64,000 nt of DNA from Enterococcus sp. DIV0212c (GCF_017377505.1 NZ_JAFREN010000020.1:1-64000); one strand, 5' to 3'. Counted from the first letter of the stretch, positions 35,307 to 44,785 are shown. The notes: generated by a model from the sequence alone, not told the origin. Program-made: numbers and translations.

Positions 35307-36353
35307 ATGTATAAGGACAAACAAATGAATGCTGTCGGTTTTTATGAAGGATTGCCAATTGGAAATGAAGCAAGCTTTATCAATGAATGTCAACCAATTC
35401 CAAGTCCGAACGAACGTGATATTCTTGTGAAGGTAAAAGCAGTTTCTGTCAATCCTATAGATACTAAATTAAGGCAAACAGCAAAGCACCAAAGCCAGTT
35501 ACATGTACTTGGTTTTGATGGCGTAGGAGAGGTTGTTTCTGTCGGTAAAAATGTTGAGAAATTTACTATTGGCGATCGTGTGCTTTATGCAGGTACAACC
35601 AAGCGGGCAGGGAGTAATCAAGAGTATCAATTAGTAGATGAACGAATCGTAGCTTTGGCGCCTAAAAATTTAAGCAATGAAGAAGCTGCTGCTTTGCCAT
35701 TAACTTCGTTGACAGCTTACGAGTTATTATTTGAGAAATTTGACCTAATTCCAAAAGAAAATGCCAATCAGGGCAAGTCTATTTTAGTGATCAATGGAGC
35801 TGGCGGTGTGGGATCGATTTTAACTCAGCTTGCTCATTGGGCTGGATTAACTGTTTATGCTACAGCAAGTCCTGCAAATTTTGACTGGTTAAAAGAAAAT
35901 GGGGTAGATCATCCTATTGATTATCATGAGAATATCAAGGATAGTTTAGAAAATTTGGGAGTTACTACTGTGGATTATGCTGCCGTATTATTTAATATCA
36001 GTTCTTATTTTGAGAGGGTAGCGGAATTGATTCATCCGTTCGGGCATATCGGCACAATCGTTGGTTTAGATACCGCATTAGATATTAGCTCATTAAAAAA
36101 TAAGTCAGTCAGCTTTGATTGGGAGTATATGTTTGCTAAAACTGATTTTAATTATCAAATCGAAACACAAGGTGAAATACTAGCTTTAATTGCCAAGCTG
36201 GCTGATGAAAAGAAACTAAAGACGACACTAAAAAGAACGTACGCAACAGGTATCAATGCTGAAAATATTAAACAAGCAACAGCCGACGTTGAAACAGGTC
36301 ATATGAATGGGAAAGTTGTGATAAGTGGTCCGTTTAATGGAGGAAGTCTATAG
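35307..36353 (+). CDS. NADPH:quinone reductase-like / zinc-type alcohol dehydrogenase-like protein
   Basis: A 348-residue MDR-superfamily oxidoreductase. The GroES-like N-terminal domain contains VSVNPIDTKLRQTA and LGFDGVGEVVSVG, and the Rossmann domain has NGAGGVGSILTQLAHWAGL. Typical catalytic zinc ligands are absent, as in quinone reductases. The ATG at 35307 follows AAGGAGG; an earlier in-frame ATG lies inside the palindrome without a ribosome-binding site. Probably detoxifies quinones or reactive carbonyls; regulation through the palindrome is inferred. Confidence 0.8.
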   Translation: MYKDKQMNAVGFYEGLPIGNEASFINECQPIPSPNERDILVKVKAVSVNPIDTKLRQTAKHQSQLHVLGFDGVGEVVSVGKNVEKFTIGDRVLYAGTTKRAGSNQEYQLVDERIVALAPKNLSNEEAAALPLTSLTAYELLFEKFDLIPKENANQGKSILVINGAGGVGSILTQLAHWAGLTVYATASPANFDWLKENGVDHPIDYHENIKDSLENLGVTTVDYAAVLFNISSYFERVAELIHPFGHIGTIVGLDTALDISSLKNKSVSFDWEYMFAKTDFNYQIETQGEILALIAKLADEKKLKTTLKRTYATGINAENIKQATADVETGHMNGKVVISGPFNGGSL

Positions 36354-36375
36354 AAATCTGTTGATTTTTTTGAGA

Positions 36376-36425
36376 AATAAAAAAGAGAGCATAAAATTAA
36401 CTGTGTTTTAGTTAATTTCATGCTC
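36376..36425 (-). terminator. Terminator of the LRR surface protein gene
   Basis: GAGCATAAAATTAAC pairs with GTTAATTTCATGCTC. On the minus strand the stem is followed by CTCTTTTTTATTT, the expected U-tract for the gene ending at 36461. Confidence 0.8.
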
Positions 36426-36460
36426 AAAATCAGTTTCTTTAGATTTAATCTGTGGGTAGT

Positions 36461-38401
36461 TTATTTTGTTTGTCTTACTTTTTTTAAAACATACTGATAA
36501 TTAACAAATCCGATGAAGACCAGACCAAGTATCAACCAAGTATGATTTGAGCGTTCGCCTGTAGCTGGAAATTTCTTTTCAGTTGAGGCAGTAGCACTTG
36601 TTTTTGATAATTGTTTGTCATTTGTGGAAGGACTTTTAATCGCTGAATCGTTTGCTGCTGGCTTGTTTGGCGTTGTGTCATTGGTTTTAGAAGAATCAGT
36701 AGTGGGTTCTGTTTTTGTTTCATCTTTAACATAGATGTATGTCACTTCTTGATCTTCTTCAGTAAATAGACCAGTTGTCGCACCTTTGATATCTTTCAAT
36801 GTGAAGCCATTTATTTCTACTTTTTCAGTTTTAAAAGGATCACCAATAGTTCCAGTCTGGACAAATTCATCTTGAATCGTTTGATTATTGATATCTACAT
36901 AATGAACGGTCACTTTACCCATTTTTTCAATGATTGGCGCTGAGTTTTTTTTGTAAATAAAGATCACTGTTTGTTCTTGATCGGTGAAAGTACCGGCTGT
37001 GTCTCCCTTTGTTTCGATTAACTCATAATCTGGGATTTCCTGTACAGGAATATCAAACGATTGTCCAACTAAACCTGAACGTGTTTCACTAGGCAGTAAT
37101 AATTTTCCATCAGTATCCTGATAGTGTATCGTTACAGGTTTTCCATCATCAAGAACGTTAAATTGGTGCAAATACGTTCCCCCTGATATCGCATAAAAAG
37201 CGAAGCCTGGTGGTTGAGCATAAGAGCCTGCTAGATTGTTTAAACGAGCATTGTACTCAATGGTAGAAAGATTCGCAAATTCATCTTCTGTTACGCCAGA
37301 AATCGTGATACCTTCATCAGTAATCTGTAAACGATTTGCAGGTAATTGCATACCATTAAAATCTAGATACGTATTGCTGGCTGAATTAGATGTTGTGAAT
37401 GGCGGAACATAACCATCAAAGTTTGTCATTCTGTTAGGCATCATTGAAAATGGTAGGAATAAAGTTTCTTGATCAAAATCATAGGCTAAAGAAGAACGTC
37501 CAATTGTTGTTGGTGGATCATTCCGTCCTGTATTTTGTCCGAAGGCCGCTAGATCGTTAAGCGCAGGAAACTCATTAATTACTGTAAAATCAGTGATACC
37601 ACAAAACTGAACAGAAAGTGACTTTAGATTAGGAAGTGCTTTAAATGGTGCAATAGTCGTAATGTTCATATTTGAATCCATGTAAATACGCGTTAATGAC
37701 GTTAACTGAGCAATTTTAGGCAAAATATCATCATCGATACTTGTAGAACCTAAACCAAGATTTGTAAGTCCAGAATTGCTGCTTAAATCAGGAAAGTTAG
37801 CGCTAGTTAAACTTTTCGTTTGTAGCGTGACAAAGGTTAAAGAAGATAGCTGTTCTAACGGGCTAAAATCAGTTATATTATTCGTTGTATTCATATAAAT
37901 AGAACTTAAATTTGTTGCATGTTCTATTCCGGAAAGACTGCTGATTTGAGCTGAATTAAGAGAAAGATTGGTTAGACGGTCCATATCTGCTTGGGTCAAT
38001 TCACTGCCAGCAGGTAAACCTAGAGTCGATAAAATCGCTTGTTTTAAAATTGGATCAGCAATAGTGATGACATCAGCTCTAGGAATAGCCAAAGTAGCGG
38101 CTGTCTCCTCAGTAGTTGTAGAATCTGCCGTTGAAATTGTCGTATCGTTCTCAACTGGAGTCGTTGATGCAGTTGGCTCTTCAAAAGTAGAACTTTCCAA
38201 TGGTGTAGAAGATTCAAGCGCTGATTCTGTCGTTGCTGTGTTTTCTTGTGTTTGAGATACATCAGTTTGCTTGTCAGCAGGTGCAAGATCTTCAGCGAAA
38301 ACAAAAGATGGTGTTAGAAAGATCGGAGCTAATAAAGCGAGAATCATGATTGTCGGGATCGTTTTTTTCTTATGTACTGGTGTTCTGTACCTGTTTTTCA
38401 T
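36461..38401 (-). CDS. LRR and MucBP surface protein with FPATG sortase signal
   Basis: A 646-residue secreted protein starting at 38401 (GGAGG 7 nt before). Signal peptide at residues 1-36, then a Ser/Thr/Glu-rich linker (40-105), leucine-rich repeats of internalin type at about 142-290, two MucBP domains at about 421-485 and 495-559, a Thr/Asn/Lys linker, sortase motif FPATGE at 611-616, hydrophobic anchor and basic tail. Phe replaces the usual Leu of LPXTG. The LRR plus MucBP layout suggests binding to host glycoproteins or mucin; the ligand is unknown. Confidence 0.9.
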   Translation of the reverse strand: MKNRYRTPVHKKKTIPTIMILALLAPIFLTPSFVFAEDLAPADKQTDVSQTQENTATTESALESSTPLESSTFEEPTASTTPVENDTTISTADSTTTEETAATLAIPRADVITIADPILKQAILSTLGLPAGSELTQADMDRLTNLSLNSAQISSLSGIEHATNLSSIYMNTTNNITDFSPLEQLSSLTFVTLQTKSLTSANFPDLSSNSGLTNLGLGSTSIDDDILPKIAQLTSLTRIYMDSNMNITTIAPFKALPNLKSLSVQFCGITDFTVINEFPALNDLAAFGQNTGRNDPPTTIGRSSLAYDFDQETLFLPFSMMPNRMTNFDGYVPPFTTSNSASNTYLDFNGMQLPANRLQITDEGITISGVTEDEFANLSTIEYNARLNNLAGSYAQPPGFAFYAISGGTYLHQFNVLDDGKPVTIHYQDTDGKLLLPSETRSGLVGQSFDIPVQEIPDYELIETKGDTAGTFTDQEQTVIFIYKKNSAPIIEKMGKVTVHYVDINNQTIQDEFVQTGTIGDPFKTEKVEINGFTLKDIKGATTGLFTEEDQEVTYIYVKDETKTEPTTDSSKTNDTTPNKPAANDSAIKSPSTNDKQLSKTSATASTEKKFPATGERSNHTWLILGLVFIGFVNYQYVLKKVRQTK

Positions 38402-38643
38402 ATGTTTTTCCTCCATAGTTCATAATAAAGTGTGTAATTTATGATAAAAGAATATCATCACAAATCATTTTATCATAAAAATGCGAATAAAATGCACAAA
38501 TTATTTAAAAAAGTAAATATTTTTGTTATAAAACTCTTTTTATGCTTGTACTTACGCCTTTTTTGTAGCTCGTGATAATTAAATTGAAATTAGATTTTTT
38601 TTATTTATGAAAAAATTGCTGAATTGAGTACTAGATTAAAAAG
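38402..38643. other. Divergent intergenic region, no gene seen
   Basis: Very AT-rich sequence between the LRR surface gene (minus) and the queG promoter. I see no ORF with a ribosome-binding site. Confidence 0.5.
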
Positions 38644-38673
38644 ATGACAAGATTTCGCCAGGTAGCTTATAAT
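38644..38673 (+). promoter_or_regulatory. Predicted promoter of queG
   Basis: ATGACA at 38644-38649, 18-nt spacer, TATAAT at 38668-38673. The roughly 90-nt leader that follows has weak pairing (TGGAACG with CGGGTCCA) but no recognised riboswitch. Confidence 0.5.
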
Positions 38674-38767
38674 AAAGTGAACTGATATTGAAAAGTACAA
38701 GGTGCAGTGGAACGAAATGATATTACCATACGGGTCCATTCAGTTTTTATAATAAGGAGTACATAAA

Positions 38768-39913
38768 ATGACACTAAAACAAAAAATCATAGCTGAAAGT
38801 AAACGTCTAGGAATCGATAAAATCGGTTTTGCTTCAGCTGAACCGTTTTATGAATTAGAGGATTCATTAATAGAACAAAAAGAACGTGGCTTTAATTCGG
38901 GCTTTGAGCATCAAGTGATCGAGGAACGAATCTATTTGGAAAAAACATTTGAAAATCCTAAAACAATTATTTCCATTGCCTTGGCTTACCCGACCAAAAT
39001 CGAAGGGAAAGTGCCTCGAGATGAAAAAAGAGGTATGTTTGCCAGAGCGTCATGGGGGATCGATTACCACGATGTTTTACGTGATCGTTTGACAAAATTG
39101 ATTGATTTTATTCAAACACAGGCTCAAACGTTAGAAGAGTCTGAATCTTGGCGTTTTGCACCACAAGTTGATACTGGAGAATTAGTAGATGTAGCCGTTG
39201 CTCAACGTGCCGGTTTGGGATTTATTGGGAGAAATGGCTTGTTGATCACAGAAGAATTTGGCTCTTTTGTTTATTTGGGAGAGATTGTAACCAATATTGA
39301 TTTTGAAGTAGATAAGCCTGTCCCGTTTGGCTGTGGCGACTGTACTCGATGTGTGACGGCATGTCCTACACAAGCATTATTAGGTAATGGTAGTATGAAT
39401 GCTAAAAAATGCTTATCTTACCAAACGCAAACAAAAGGAATGATGCCGGAAGAATATCGCAAAAAAATGCACAATGTGATTTATGGTTGTGATATTTGTC
39501 AGTTGGTTTGTCCATATAATAGAGGGAAAGATTTTCATTTTCATAAAGAAATGGAACCAGAAGTCGATACTGTATACCCAAAATTGAAACCAATGCTGAG
39601 TATTTCAAACAAAGAATTTAAAGAGCAATTTGGGCATCTTTCAGGTTCTTGGCGTGGGAAAAAGCCGCTACAAAGAAATGCTTTGATTGCCTTAGCGAAC
39701 TTAGGCGATCGTAGCGCCTTACCAGAAATTTTAACGTGTGCAAAAGAAGATGTTCGTCCTGTAATCAGAGGAACAGCTGCTTGGGCGATCGGTAAATTAG
39801 GAAATAAGGAAGCGGAAAAATGGATCGATGTTTTAACTGAATTGCTGGAGGTAGAGCCAGAACCAGAAGTGCTTGTGGAGATACAAAATGCAATCAAGCA
39901 ATTGGAAAAATAA
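38768..39913 (+). CDS. queG: Epoxyqueuosine reductase QueG
   Basis: A 381-residue cobalamin- and iron-sulfur-dependent enzyme for the last step of queuosine formation in tRNA. Two 4Fe-4S motifs are visible: [12 protein letters not shown] (about residue 188) and [11 protein letters not shown] (about 243). The C-terminal HEAT-like repeat region (about 300-380) is present. The start follows AAGGAG. Single gene with terminator. Confidence 0.95.
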   Translation: MTLKQKIIAESKRLGIDKIGFASAEPFYELEDSLIEQKERGFNSGFEHQVIEERIYLEKTFENPKTIISIALAYPTKIEGKVPRDEKRGMFARASWGIDYHDVLRDRLTKLIDFIQTQAQTLEESESWRFAPQVDTGELVDVAVAQRAGLGFIGRNGLLITEEFGSFVYLGEIVTNIDFEVDKPVPFGCGDCTRCVTACPTQALLGNGSMNAKKCLSYQTQTKGMMPEEYRKKMHNVIYGCDICQLVCPYNRGKDFHFHKEMEPEVDTVYPKLKPMLSISNKEFKEQFGHLSGSWRGKKPLQRNALIALANLGDRSALPEILTCAKEDVRPVIRGTAAWAIGKLGNKEAEKWIDVLTELLEVEPEPEVLVEIQNAIKQLEK

Positions 39914-39918
39914 TAGAG

Positions 39919-39955
39919 AAAAAGCACTGAAAAGAACATCTCTTCAGTGCTTTTT
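39919..39955. terminator. Terminator of queG (bidirectional)
   Basis: AAAAAGCACTGAA pairs perfectly with TTCAGTGCTTTTT (13 bp) around an 11-nt loop. A-run and T-run on the two sides allow use by the convergent small membrane protein gene. Confidence 0.9.
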
Positions 39956-39965
39956 GATATTAAAA

Positions 39966-40265
39966 TTAAGCTTTTGCAGCTTCTTTTGGTTCGCGGCCTA
40001 AAATAGCTTGTAAGACTGTTAAGACACCATATGAAGCTAAAATTGTGTAAATTAAGCTAGAATATGTTGAAATATCAAAATCCCACGTTTTGTAAATAAC
40101 TAAAACAATTGCTAAAACAATAGCTGCAAGAACGTTTAAGAATGCAAATGCCCATAGATTTCCGTTTTCTTTGCGTGAAAGGTAATAAATCGAAAACCAT
40201 AAGCTTAATACGCCCCAAGCGATACAGACTAAAATTGCTGCCCAATAAATAATAAATGCTACCAC
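39966..40265 (-). CDS. Small three-helix membrane protein, function unknown
   Basis: A 99-residue protein with three clear hydrophobic segments (about residues 3-28, 37-60, 66-88) and a short basic C terminus REPKEAAKA. No known motif recognised. A reading-frame start after GAGGTGAAA on the minus strand supports translation. Single gene. Confidence 0.7.
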   Translation of the reverse strand: MVAFIIYWAAILVCIAWGVLSLWFSIYYLSRKENGNLWAFAFLNVLAAIVLAIVLVIYKTWDFDISTYSSLIYTILASYGVLTVLQAILGREPKEAAKA

Positions 40266-40494
40266 GAAGTTTCACCTCACTTTTATACATTAAGTATTCT
40301 ATCACGTTCTCTTTTGTTTGTCATGAAAAGACAGTGAAAATCCCGACATTCTTAAAAGCTTCTCACTTGCCCTTAACACCTGGATTTTCATGATAGTAAG
40401 TTATCAGGTAAAACAGTTCTTTTTCAATTTATGCGATTATTTTTTCTATCTGACTCGCATTTAAGCTATAATAAAACTATTAGGAGATGAAGTT

Positions 40495-41211
40495 ATGCAA
40501 ATGATCGATGGACAAAAAGCGGTAACCCTGATCGAACAAGAAGAAAAAATAGTTTTTTTAACTGGTGCAGGCGTTTCGACCGCATCCGGGGTACCGGATT
40601 ACCGTTCTTTATCTGGAATTTATCAAGGGATCGAGCGTCCTGAATATTTATTAAGTCAGACCTGTTTGCTTGAAGAGCCGGAAAAATTTTATTCATTTGT
40701 GCAGACCTTGTATCATCCAAATGCCAAACCTAATAGTATCCACTTAAAAATGGCGGAATTAGAAAAAACAAAAGATACATGGGTTATTTCTCAAAATATA
40801 GATGGTCTTCATGCGGCAGCTGGAACACAACATTTAGTGAATTTTCACGGAGATTTATACGATTGCTACTGCAGAAAATGTGGGCAAAAGGTTTCAGCAA
40901 AAATGTATGCATTGTCCGATCGACATGAACAATGCGGCGGCCAAATTCGGCCTAATATCGTATTATATGAAGAAGGCTTAGATGAACAAGCGATTACTAC
41001 AGCAATAAAAGCGATTGAAGCTGCAACCCTGATCGTCATAGTTGGAACCAGTTTTCAAGTACATCCTTTTTGTGACTTGATTCATTATGCAGCAGATTCC
41101 GCAAAGATTTTAGTAATCAATCAAACGCCGGTTCCATTAAATAGAAATGCTTATTTTTTAAAAGCAGATGCAACGAAGGTCTTTAAAAATATCATGACAG
41201 AGGAGCTTTAA
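40495..41211 (+). CDS. Sirtuin, NAD-dependent protein deacylase (Sir2/CobB)
   Basis: A 238-residue sirtuin. NAD-binding GAGVSTASGVPDYRS, QNIDGLH and the catalytic His in NFHGD are present. The zinc site has CRKC as first pair, but the second pair reads HEQC, so one Cys is replaced by His. The start follows TAGGAGATG. It consumes NAD and releases O-acetyl-ADP-ribose. It heads a three-gene operon with an acetyltransferase fusion (1-nt gap) and the NAD-related repressor NiaR. Confidence 0.9.
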   Translation: MQMIDGQKAVTLIEQEEKIVFLTGAGVSTASGVPDYRSLSGIYQGIERPEYLLSQTCLLEEPEKFYSFVQTLYHPNAKPNSIHLKMAELEKTKDTWVISQNIDGLHAAAGTQHLVNFHGDLYDCYCRKCGQKVSAKMYALSDRHEQCGGQIRPNIVLYEEGLDEQAITTAIKAIEAATLIVIVGTSFQVHPFCDLIHYAADSAKILVINQTPVPLNRNAYFLKADATKVFKNIMTEEL

Positions 41212-41212
41212 C

Positions 41213-42052
41213 ATGGAAGAAATAAAATCAGAACGACAAAAAATGATTGACGGGGAACTTTATTTTGCAGCAGATCCAGAACTAGCAACAGCTCGGAAAT
41301 TTGCTAGAGAACAAATGAAATTGATCAATAAAGAAGAAGATAGCTTAATTCGTCGACAGTTAGTTGAAGAAACCTTTGGCACAACTGGCACAGGCAGCTA
41401 CATTGAACCTTCGATCAGTTTTGATTATGGTTTTAATATTCATGTAGGGAAAAATTTTTATGCCAACTTTAACAGTATTTTCTTGGATATTTGTCCGATC
41501 ACGATTGGTGATAATTGCATGTTTGGACCAAATGCACAACTATATACAGCAACGCATCCCCTACATCCAGTGAAACGAAATAGCGGATTAGAATATGGCA
41601 AACCAATCACTTTGGGAAATAACGTGTGGCTTGGCGGCGGTGTTGTGATTACGCCTGGTGTGACGCTAGGTGATAATGTTGTTGTTGCAGCAGGAGCTGT
41701 AGTAACAAAATCATTTCCAGATAATTGCGTGATCGGTGGAAACCCTGCGAAAGTCATTAAAGAAATCGAGTTAGATGAAAAACGTTCACCTCTAACGATT
41801 CAACGGGAAAAAATCAATGCATTAGATAAACAAATCGTTGCTTTATTAGAGGAACGGATGAATGTCGTTGAAGCAATTGCTTCTATTAAAAAGACATCTG
41901 AAACACCTATTTTAGATAGTTCAAGAGAACAAGAAGTCTTAACGAAAATCGAGACATACGTCAAAAATGATGCATATAAAGAAACGATCAAAGAAACGTA
42001 TCAAGGGATTATGGATGCGTCAAAGCAGTTTCAACAAAAGCACATGGATTAA
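41213..42052 (+). CDS. Sugar O-acetyltransferase fused to chorismate mutase
   Basis: A 279-residue fusion. Residues 1-188 are a complete maltose/galactoside O-acetyltransferase with left-handed beta-helix repeats and the catalytic-His region TATHPLHPVKR, ending GGNPAKVIKEIE. Residues about 195-277 are an AroQ-type chorismate mutase: REKINALDKQIVALLEERMN, IKKT, PILDSSREQEVL and GIMDASKQFQ keep the Arg, Arg, Lys, Asp, Arg/Glu pattern of the E. coli active site. It lies 1 nt after the sirtuin stop. Why the two activities are joined is unknown. Confidence 0.85.
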   Translation: MEEIKSERQKMIDGELYFAADPELATARKFAREQMKLINKEEDSLIRRQLVEETFGTTGTGSYIEPSISFDYGFNIHVGKNFYANFNSIFLDICPITIGDNCMFGPNAQLYTATHPLHPVKRNSGLEYGKPITLGNNVWLGGGVVITPGVTLGDNVVVAAGAVVTKSFPDNCVIGGNPAKVIKEIELDEKRSPLTIQREKINALDKQIVALLEERMNVVEAIASIKKTSETPILDSSREQEVLTKIETYVKNDAYKETIKETYQGIMDASKQFQQKHMD

Positions 42053-42071
42053 GAGTTCAGGAGGGAATTGA

Positions 42072-42599
42072 ATGGATGGCGTAAAAAGACGGGAAACGAT
42101 TTTACTCGAATTAGAAGCAACAGAAAAACCAATCAGTGCCAGTCGTTTTGCAAAAGAGTTCAAGGTCAGCCGCCAAATTGTTGTTGGAGATGTTGCACTG
42201 TTAAGAGCAGCAGGTTATGAAATAATCGCAACGGCCAGAGGCTATTTGCTTGAATCAGAAAAAGACAAACAAGGAATCATTCGAAAAATTGCTTGTCAGC
42301 ATACACCAGACCAAACAGAAACTGAATTATTGACGATCGTGTCATTTGGTGGAGAAATAATTGATGTTGTAGTAGAGCATCCAATTTATGGTGAATTGAC
42401 AGGCGGCTTGCATATCCGCTCAGAAAAAGATGTAAAAGAATTTGTAAAAGCGTATGAAAAAAGCCGCGCTTCGTTATTATCTGAGTTAACAAGCGGTATT
42501 CATTTACACACGATTCGCTGTAAAGATGAAGCAACATTGAATCAGATTAAAGAAGCACTTATTCAAAAAGAAATCTTATATCAAGAATCTGTACAATAG
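42072..42599 (+). CDS. niaR: NiaR-type transcriptional repressor (3H domain)
   Basis: A 175-residue regulator: an N-terminal helix-turn-helix (ASRFAKEFKVSRQIVVGDVA, about residues 22-42) and a C-terminal 3H domain with conserved His in VEHPIYGELTGGLHI and GIHLHTI. NiaR proteins bind nicotinic acid and repress niacin uptake and NAD synthesis genes. GGAGGGAATTG precedes the ATG. Being co-transcribed with an NAD-consuming sirtuin fits an NAD-homeostasis role. Confidence 0.9.
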   Translation: MDGVKRRETILLELEATEKPISASRFAKEFKVSRQIVVGDVALLRAAGYEIIATARGYLLESEKDKQGIIRKIACQHTPDQTETELLTIVSFGGEIIDVVVEHPIYGELTGGLHIRSEKDVKEFVKAYEKSRASLLSELTSGIHLHTIRCKDEATLNQIKEALIQKEILYQESVQ

Positions 42600-42682
42600 A
42601 ATTATGAAATAGCCGGATATCTCGGATATGATCATTGATATCATTGATTTATTTAATGCATAGAGCAGATATTTTTAAAGAA

Positions 42683-42750
42683 AAACCATCTGATTTCTTA
42701 ATTAATAGGAATTTCCTACTAGTTAAGAAATCAGGTGGTTTCGCTTTTTT
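42683..42750 (+). terminator. Terminator of the sirtuin-niaR operon
   Basis: AAACCATCTGATTTCTTAA pairs with TTAAGAAATCAGGTGGTTT (one G-T type mismatch) around a 20-nt loop, followed by CGC and a T-run. Confidence 0.85.
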
Positions 42751-42797
42751 TATGAAGAAAGTTATTTCCGCTATGCAATAAACACAGTCAAATTATT

Positions 42798-44318
42798 TTA
42801 TAGATAAGTTGGAGCTAGTTCATGGTCAAAGCTTTTTTCCAACAATTTTTTTTGTATCCAATAAAAGAGTGACTCCCATGTTTGTTCTTCAAGAATATTA
42901 TTTATAAAGAAAATATTCGTATTTTCAATAGACGGCTCAGAAAAATCAGTAATGACAATATCTGCTCGAGTCGTATCTTCAACAAAAAGAATGCTTTTTT
43001 CGTTGAAGGTGTTTTTTATTTTATTTCTGATAAACAGTTCGATTAATGCATCTTTTGAAAACTGCAAAGTGACTTTCAATTGCTTATCTTTAGCGAAATC
43101 GATGATAAAATAAATCCAATTATGAACGATATGAGAATAATGTGAGTCGATATTTAACTCATCAACAAAGGCAAATTGTTTTTTTAGACGGCTAGAAAAC
43201 ACCTGGATTTCTTTAGATTTTTTTTTAGGAATATAGCTAGCTAATAAAGTAGGGCTGAATGTTTCGGAGTAATTGAAAAATTCATAAAAACTAATGCCTA
43301 CATAACGAACAAGCAATAAAGTAATCGTCAATTGATATAATAATTGATAGTAATCAGATTCAGGTAGTCTTAGGTGCCATTGAGAAAGAACAGCGTTGAT
43401 AAACTGTTTGGCAAACTGAGTGAGCGGTAGGTCAATTGCTGCGAATTGTTTAGCTAATTGGATTTGTTCAGCTTCTTTATCAATTACTAAAAACGTTCGA
43501 GCAGCAAAATTAAAAAATAAATTTTCATTTTTTAAAATCATTGAAAGCTCTGAATGGGGCTCTTCAATTGGATAAATAGAGGTATCATTTGTTTGCTGCA
43601 AAAGTGTTGCTAATCTAATAAATTGTTCGTCAAGCTCAAGGCCTTTCTTTTTTTCCGTTGAACGATAAACACTATAGGCAATATAGTATCTCAAATGCTG
43701 TTGCTTAGAAGGTGAATTGATATAAGGGGTGATTTTATCCATCATGACTTTGTCACTATCGAAAACAGTTCGCTGTATAGGCAATTTTATCGTTTTATAC
43801 GATGACCAATAAAAGGCAGAAATAAAGTAACGTAAAACAGGCTCATCACAAATGATATTTGATTCACCATATTCTTGAGTAAAGGTTAATTCAACACCTA
43901 ATGGGTTCAATTTATTTTTCAAATGAATCAACTGTTTGTAAACATAAGATGGTGCTAGATGTAAATCAGTAGCTAATTCTTCAATTGAATAATAGTTTCG
44001 CCTAAATAATGCTTGAACGATTTCAAAAGGAGTTGACTGTTCAAGATAATGCATCTTCAATAACTCTAACAATTTAATATGAGTCAATTCATTGGTTATC
44101 TTTAATTGGTAACTATCATCTAGCTTTAAGATACAGACGTCACTGCCAAACAATTCATAAAGATCACCATTTAATAAAGAGAGTTGCTTTTTCAGCTTTT
44201 GCTTATCAATTTTTAAAATTGTAAGAAGTGTTTTAGTTGTATGACTCATAGAAAACTCTAAGAAACAGCTTAGTAAACGTAATTTAAAAAGATTATTTTT
44301 TTTTAATAGTATGTTCAT
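42798..44318 (-). CDS. Mga-family transcriptional regulator next to the WxL cluster
   Basis: A 506-residue regulator; the start at 44318 follows GAAGGAGG. Helix-turn-helix SIEELATDLHLAPSYVYKQL lies at about residues 111-130, with a long helical middle and a C-terminal EIIB-like segment (VTLQFSKDALIELFIRNKIK, then ADIVITDF). Layout matches the other Mga-type gene at 5423, but the sequences are not close. It is divergent from the WxL cluster and the likely regulator of it; this is inference. Confidence 0.8.
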   Translation of the reverse strand: MNILLKKNNLFKLRLLSCFLEFSMSHTTKTLLTILKIDKQKLKKQLSLLNGDLYELFGSDVCILKLDDSYQLKITNELTHIKLLELLKMHYLEQSTPFEIVQALFRRNYYSIEELATDLHLAPSYVYKQLIHLKNKLNPLGVELTFTQEYGESNIICDEPVLRYFISAFYWSSYKTIKLPIQRTVFDSDKVMMDKITPYINSPSKQQHLRYYIAYSVYRSTEKKKGLELDEQFIRLATLLQQTNDTSIYPIEEPHSELSMILKNENLFFNFAARTFLVIDKEAEQIQLAKQFAAIDLPLTQFAKQFINAVLSQWHLRLPESDYYQLLYQLTITLLLVRYVGISFYEFFNYSETFSPTLLASYIPKKKSKEIQVFSSRLKKQFAFVDELNIDSHYSHIVHNWIYFIIDFAKDKQLKVTLQFSKDALIELFIRNKIKNTFNEKSILFVEDTTRADIVITDFSEPSIENTNIFFINNILEEQTWESLFYWIQKKLLEKSFDHELAPTYL

Positions 44319-44614
44319 GTAAATCCTCCTTCTTCTCATCATATAAAAAATATTTTTCTTTTCATTAAAATGTACTTTGAGATTACAATATATTTCATTT
44401 CTTTTATATTTGAAAGTTAATTGTTTTTCTTTTTATGTTTGAAAAGAAAAATAATTAAAAATCATAGAAATGCTTTGGAATCAATCGTATTGGAAAAATA
44501 AAAAAGAAGGCGGTGATTCATTATTATTACCATTAATTATTAATAATACTCTTTCAAATAAATGTTTATCTTTTAAAGTATTTAATTGAGTATAAAAAAG
44601 AAAAGTCTGAATTA
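44319..44614. other. Intergenic region upstream of the Mga-type gene, no gene seen
   Basis: Very AT-rich sequence with no ORF carrying a ribosome-binding site. It must contain the minus-strand promoter of the Mga-type regulator. Confidence 0.5.
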
Positions 44615-44643
44615 TTGAAAATAGGATATATTCTTGGTATGAT
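44615..44643 (+). promoter_or_regulatory. Promoter of a candidate small RNA
   Basis: TTGAAA at 44615-44620, exactly 17-nt spacer, TATGAT at 44638-44643 preceded by TGG. The next feature downstream is a terminator rather than a gene. Confidence 0.5.
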
Positions 44644-44649
44644 TATTAT

Positions 44650-44785
44650 TTTTTTGAGATAAAAATAATAATATGTCACATGTAGAGAATATCTATGTTG
44701 AATTTTTAACGATGACAGCTTTCACTGTATAGCTGTACGTATGGTGTGAGCAAAAGGGAGTGTTCCTTTTGTTCACACTTTTTTT
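44650..44785 (+). ncRNA. Candidate small RNA of about 135 nt
   Basis: Between the promoter and a strong terminator (GTGTGAGCAAAAGG with CCTTTTGTTCACAC, then seven T, 44744-44785) there is no ORF with a ribosome-binding site. An inner hairpin (ACAGCT...AGCTGT, 44715-44736) precedes the terminator. A 19-codon frame from an ATG near 44671 lacks a ribosome-binding site. It lies between the Mga-type regulator and the WxL cluster. A short, self-contained transcript is predicted; expression is untested. Confidence 0.4.

Noticed and set aside
38674..38767. queG leader as a preQ1 riboswitch
   Set aside because: Neither the preQ1-I nor the preQ1-II pattern is visible; pairing is weak and there is no expression platform.
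44671..44730. 19-codon ORF inside the candidate small RNA
   Set aside because: No ribosome-binding site precedes it and the peptide is not recognisable.
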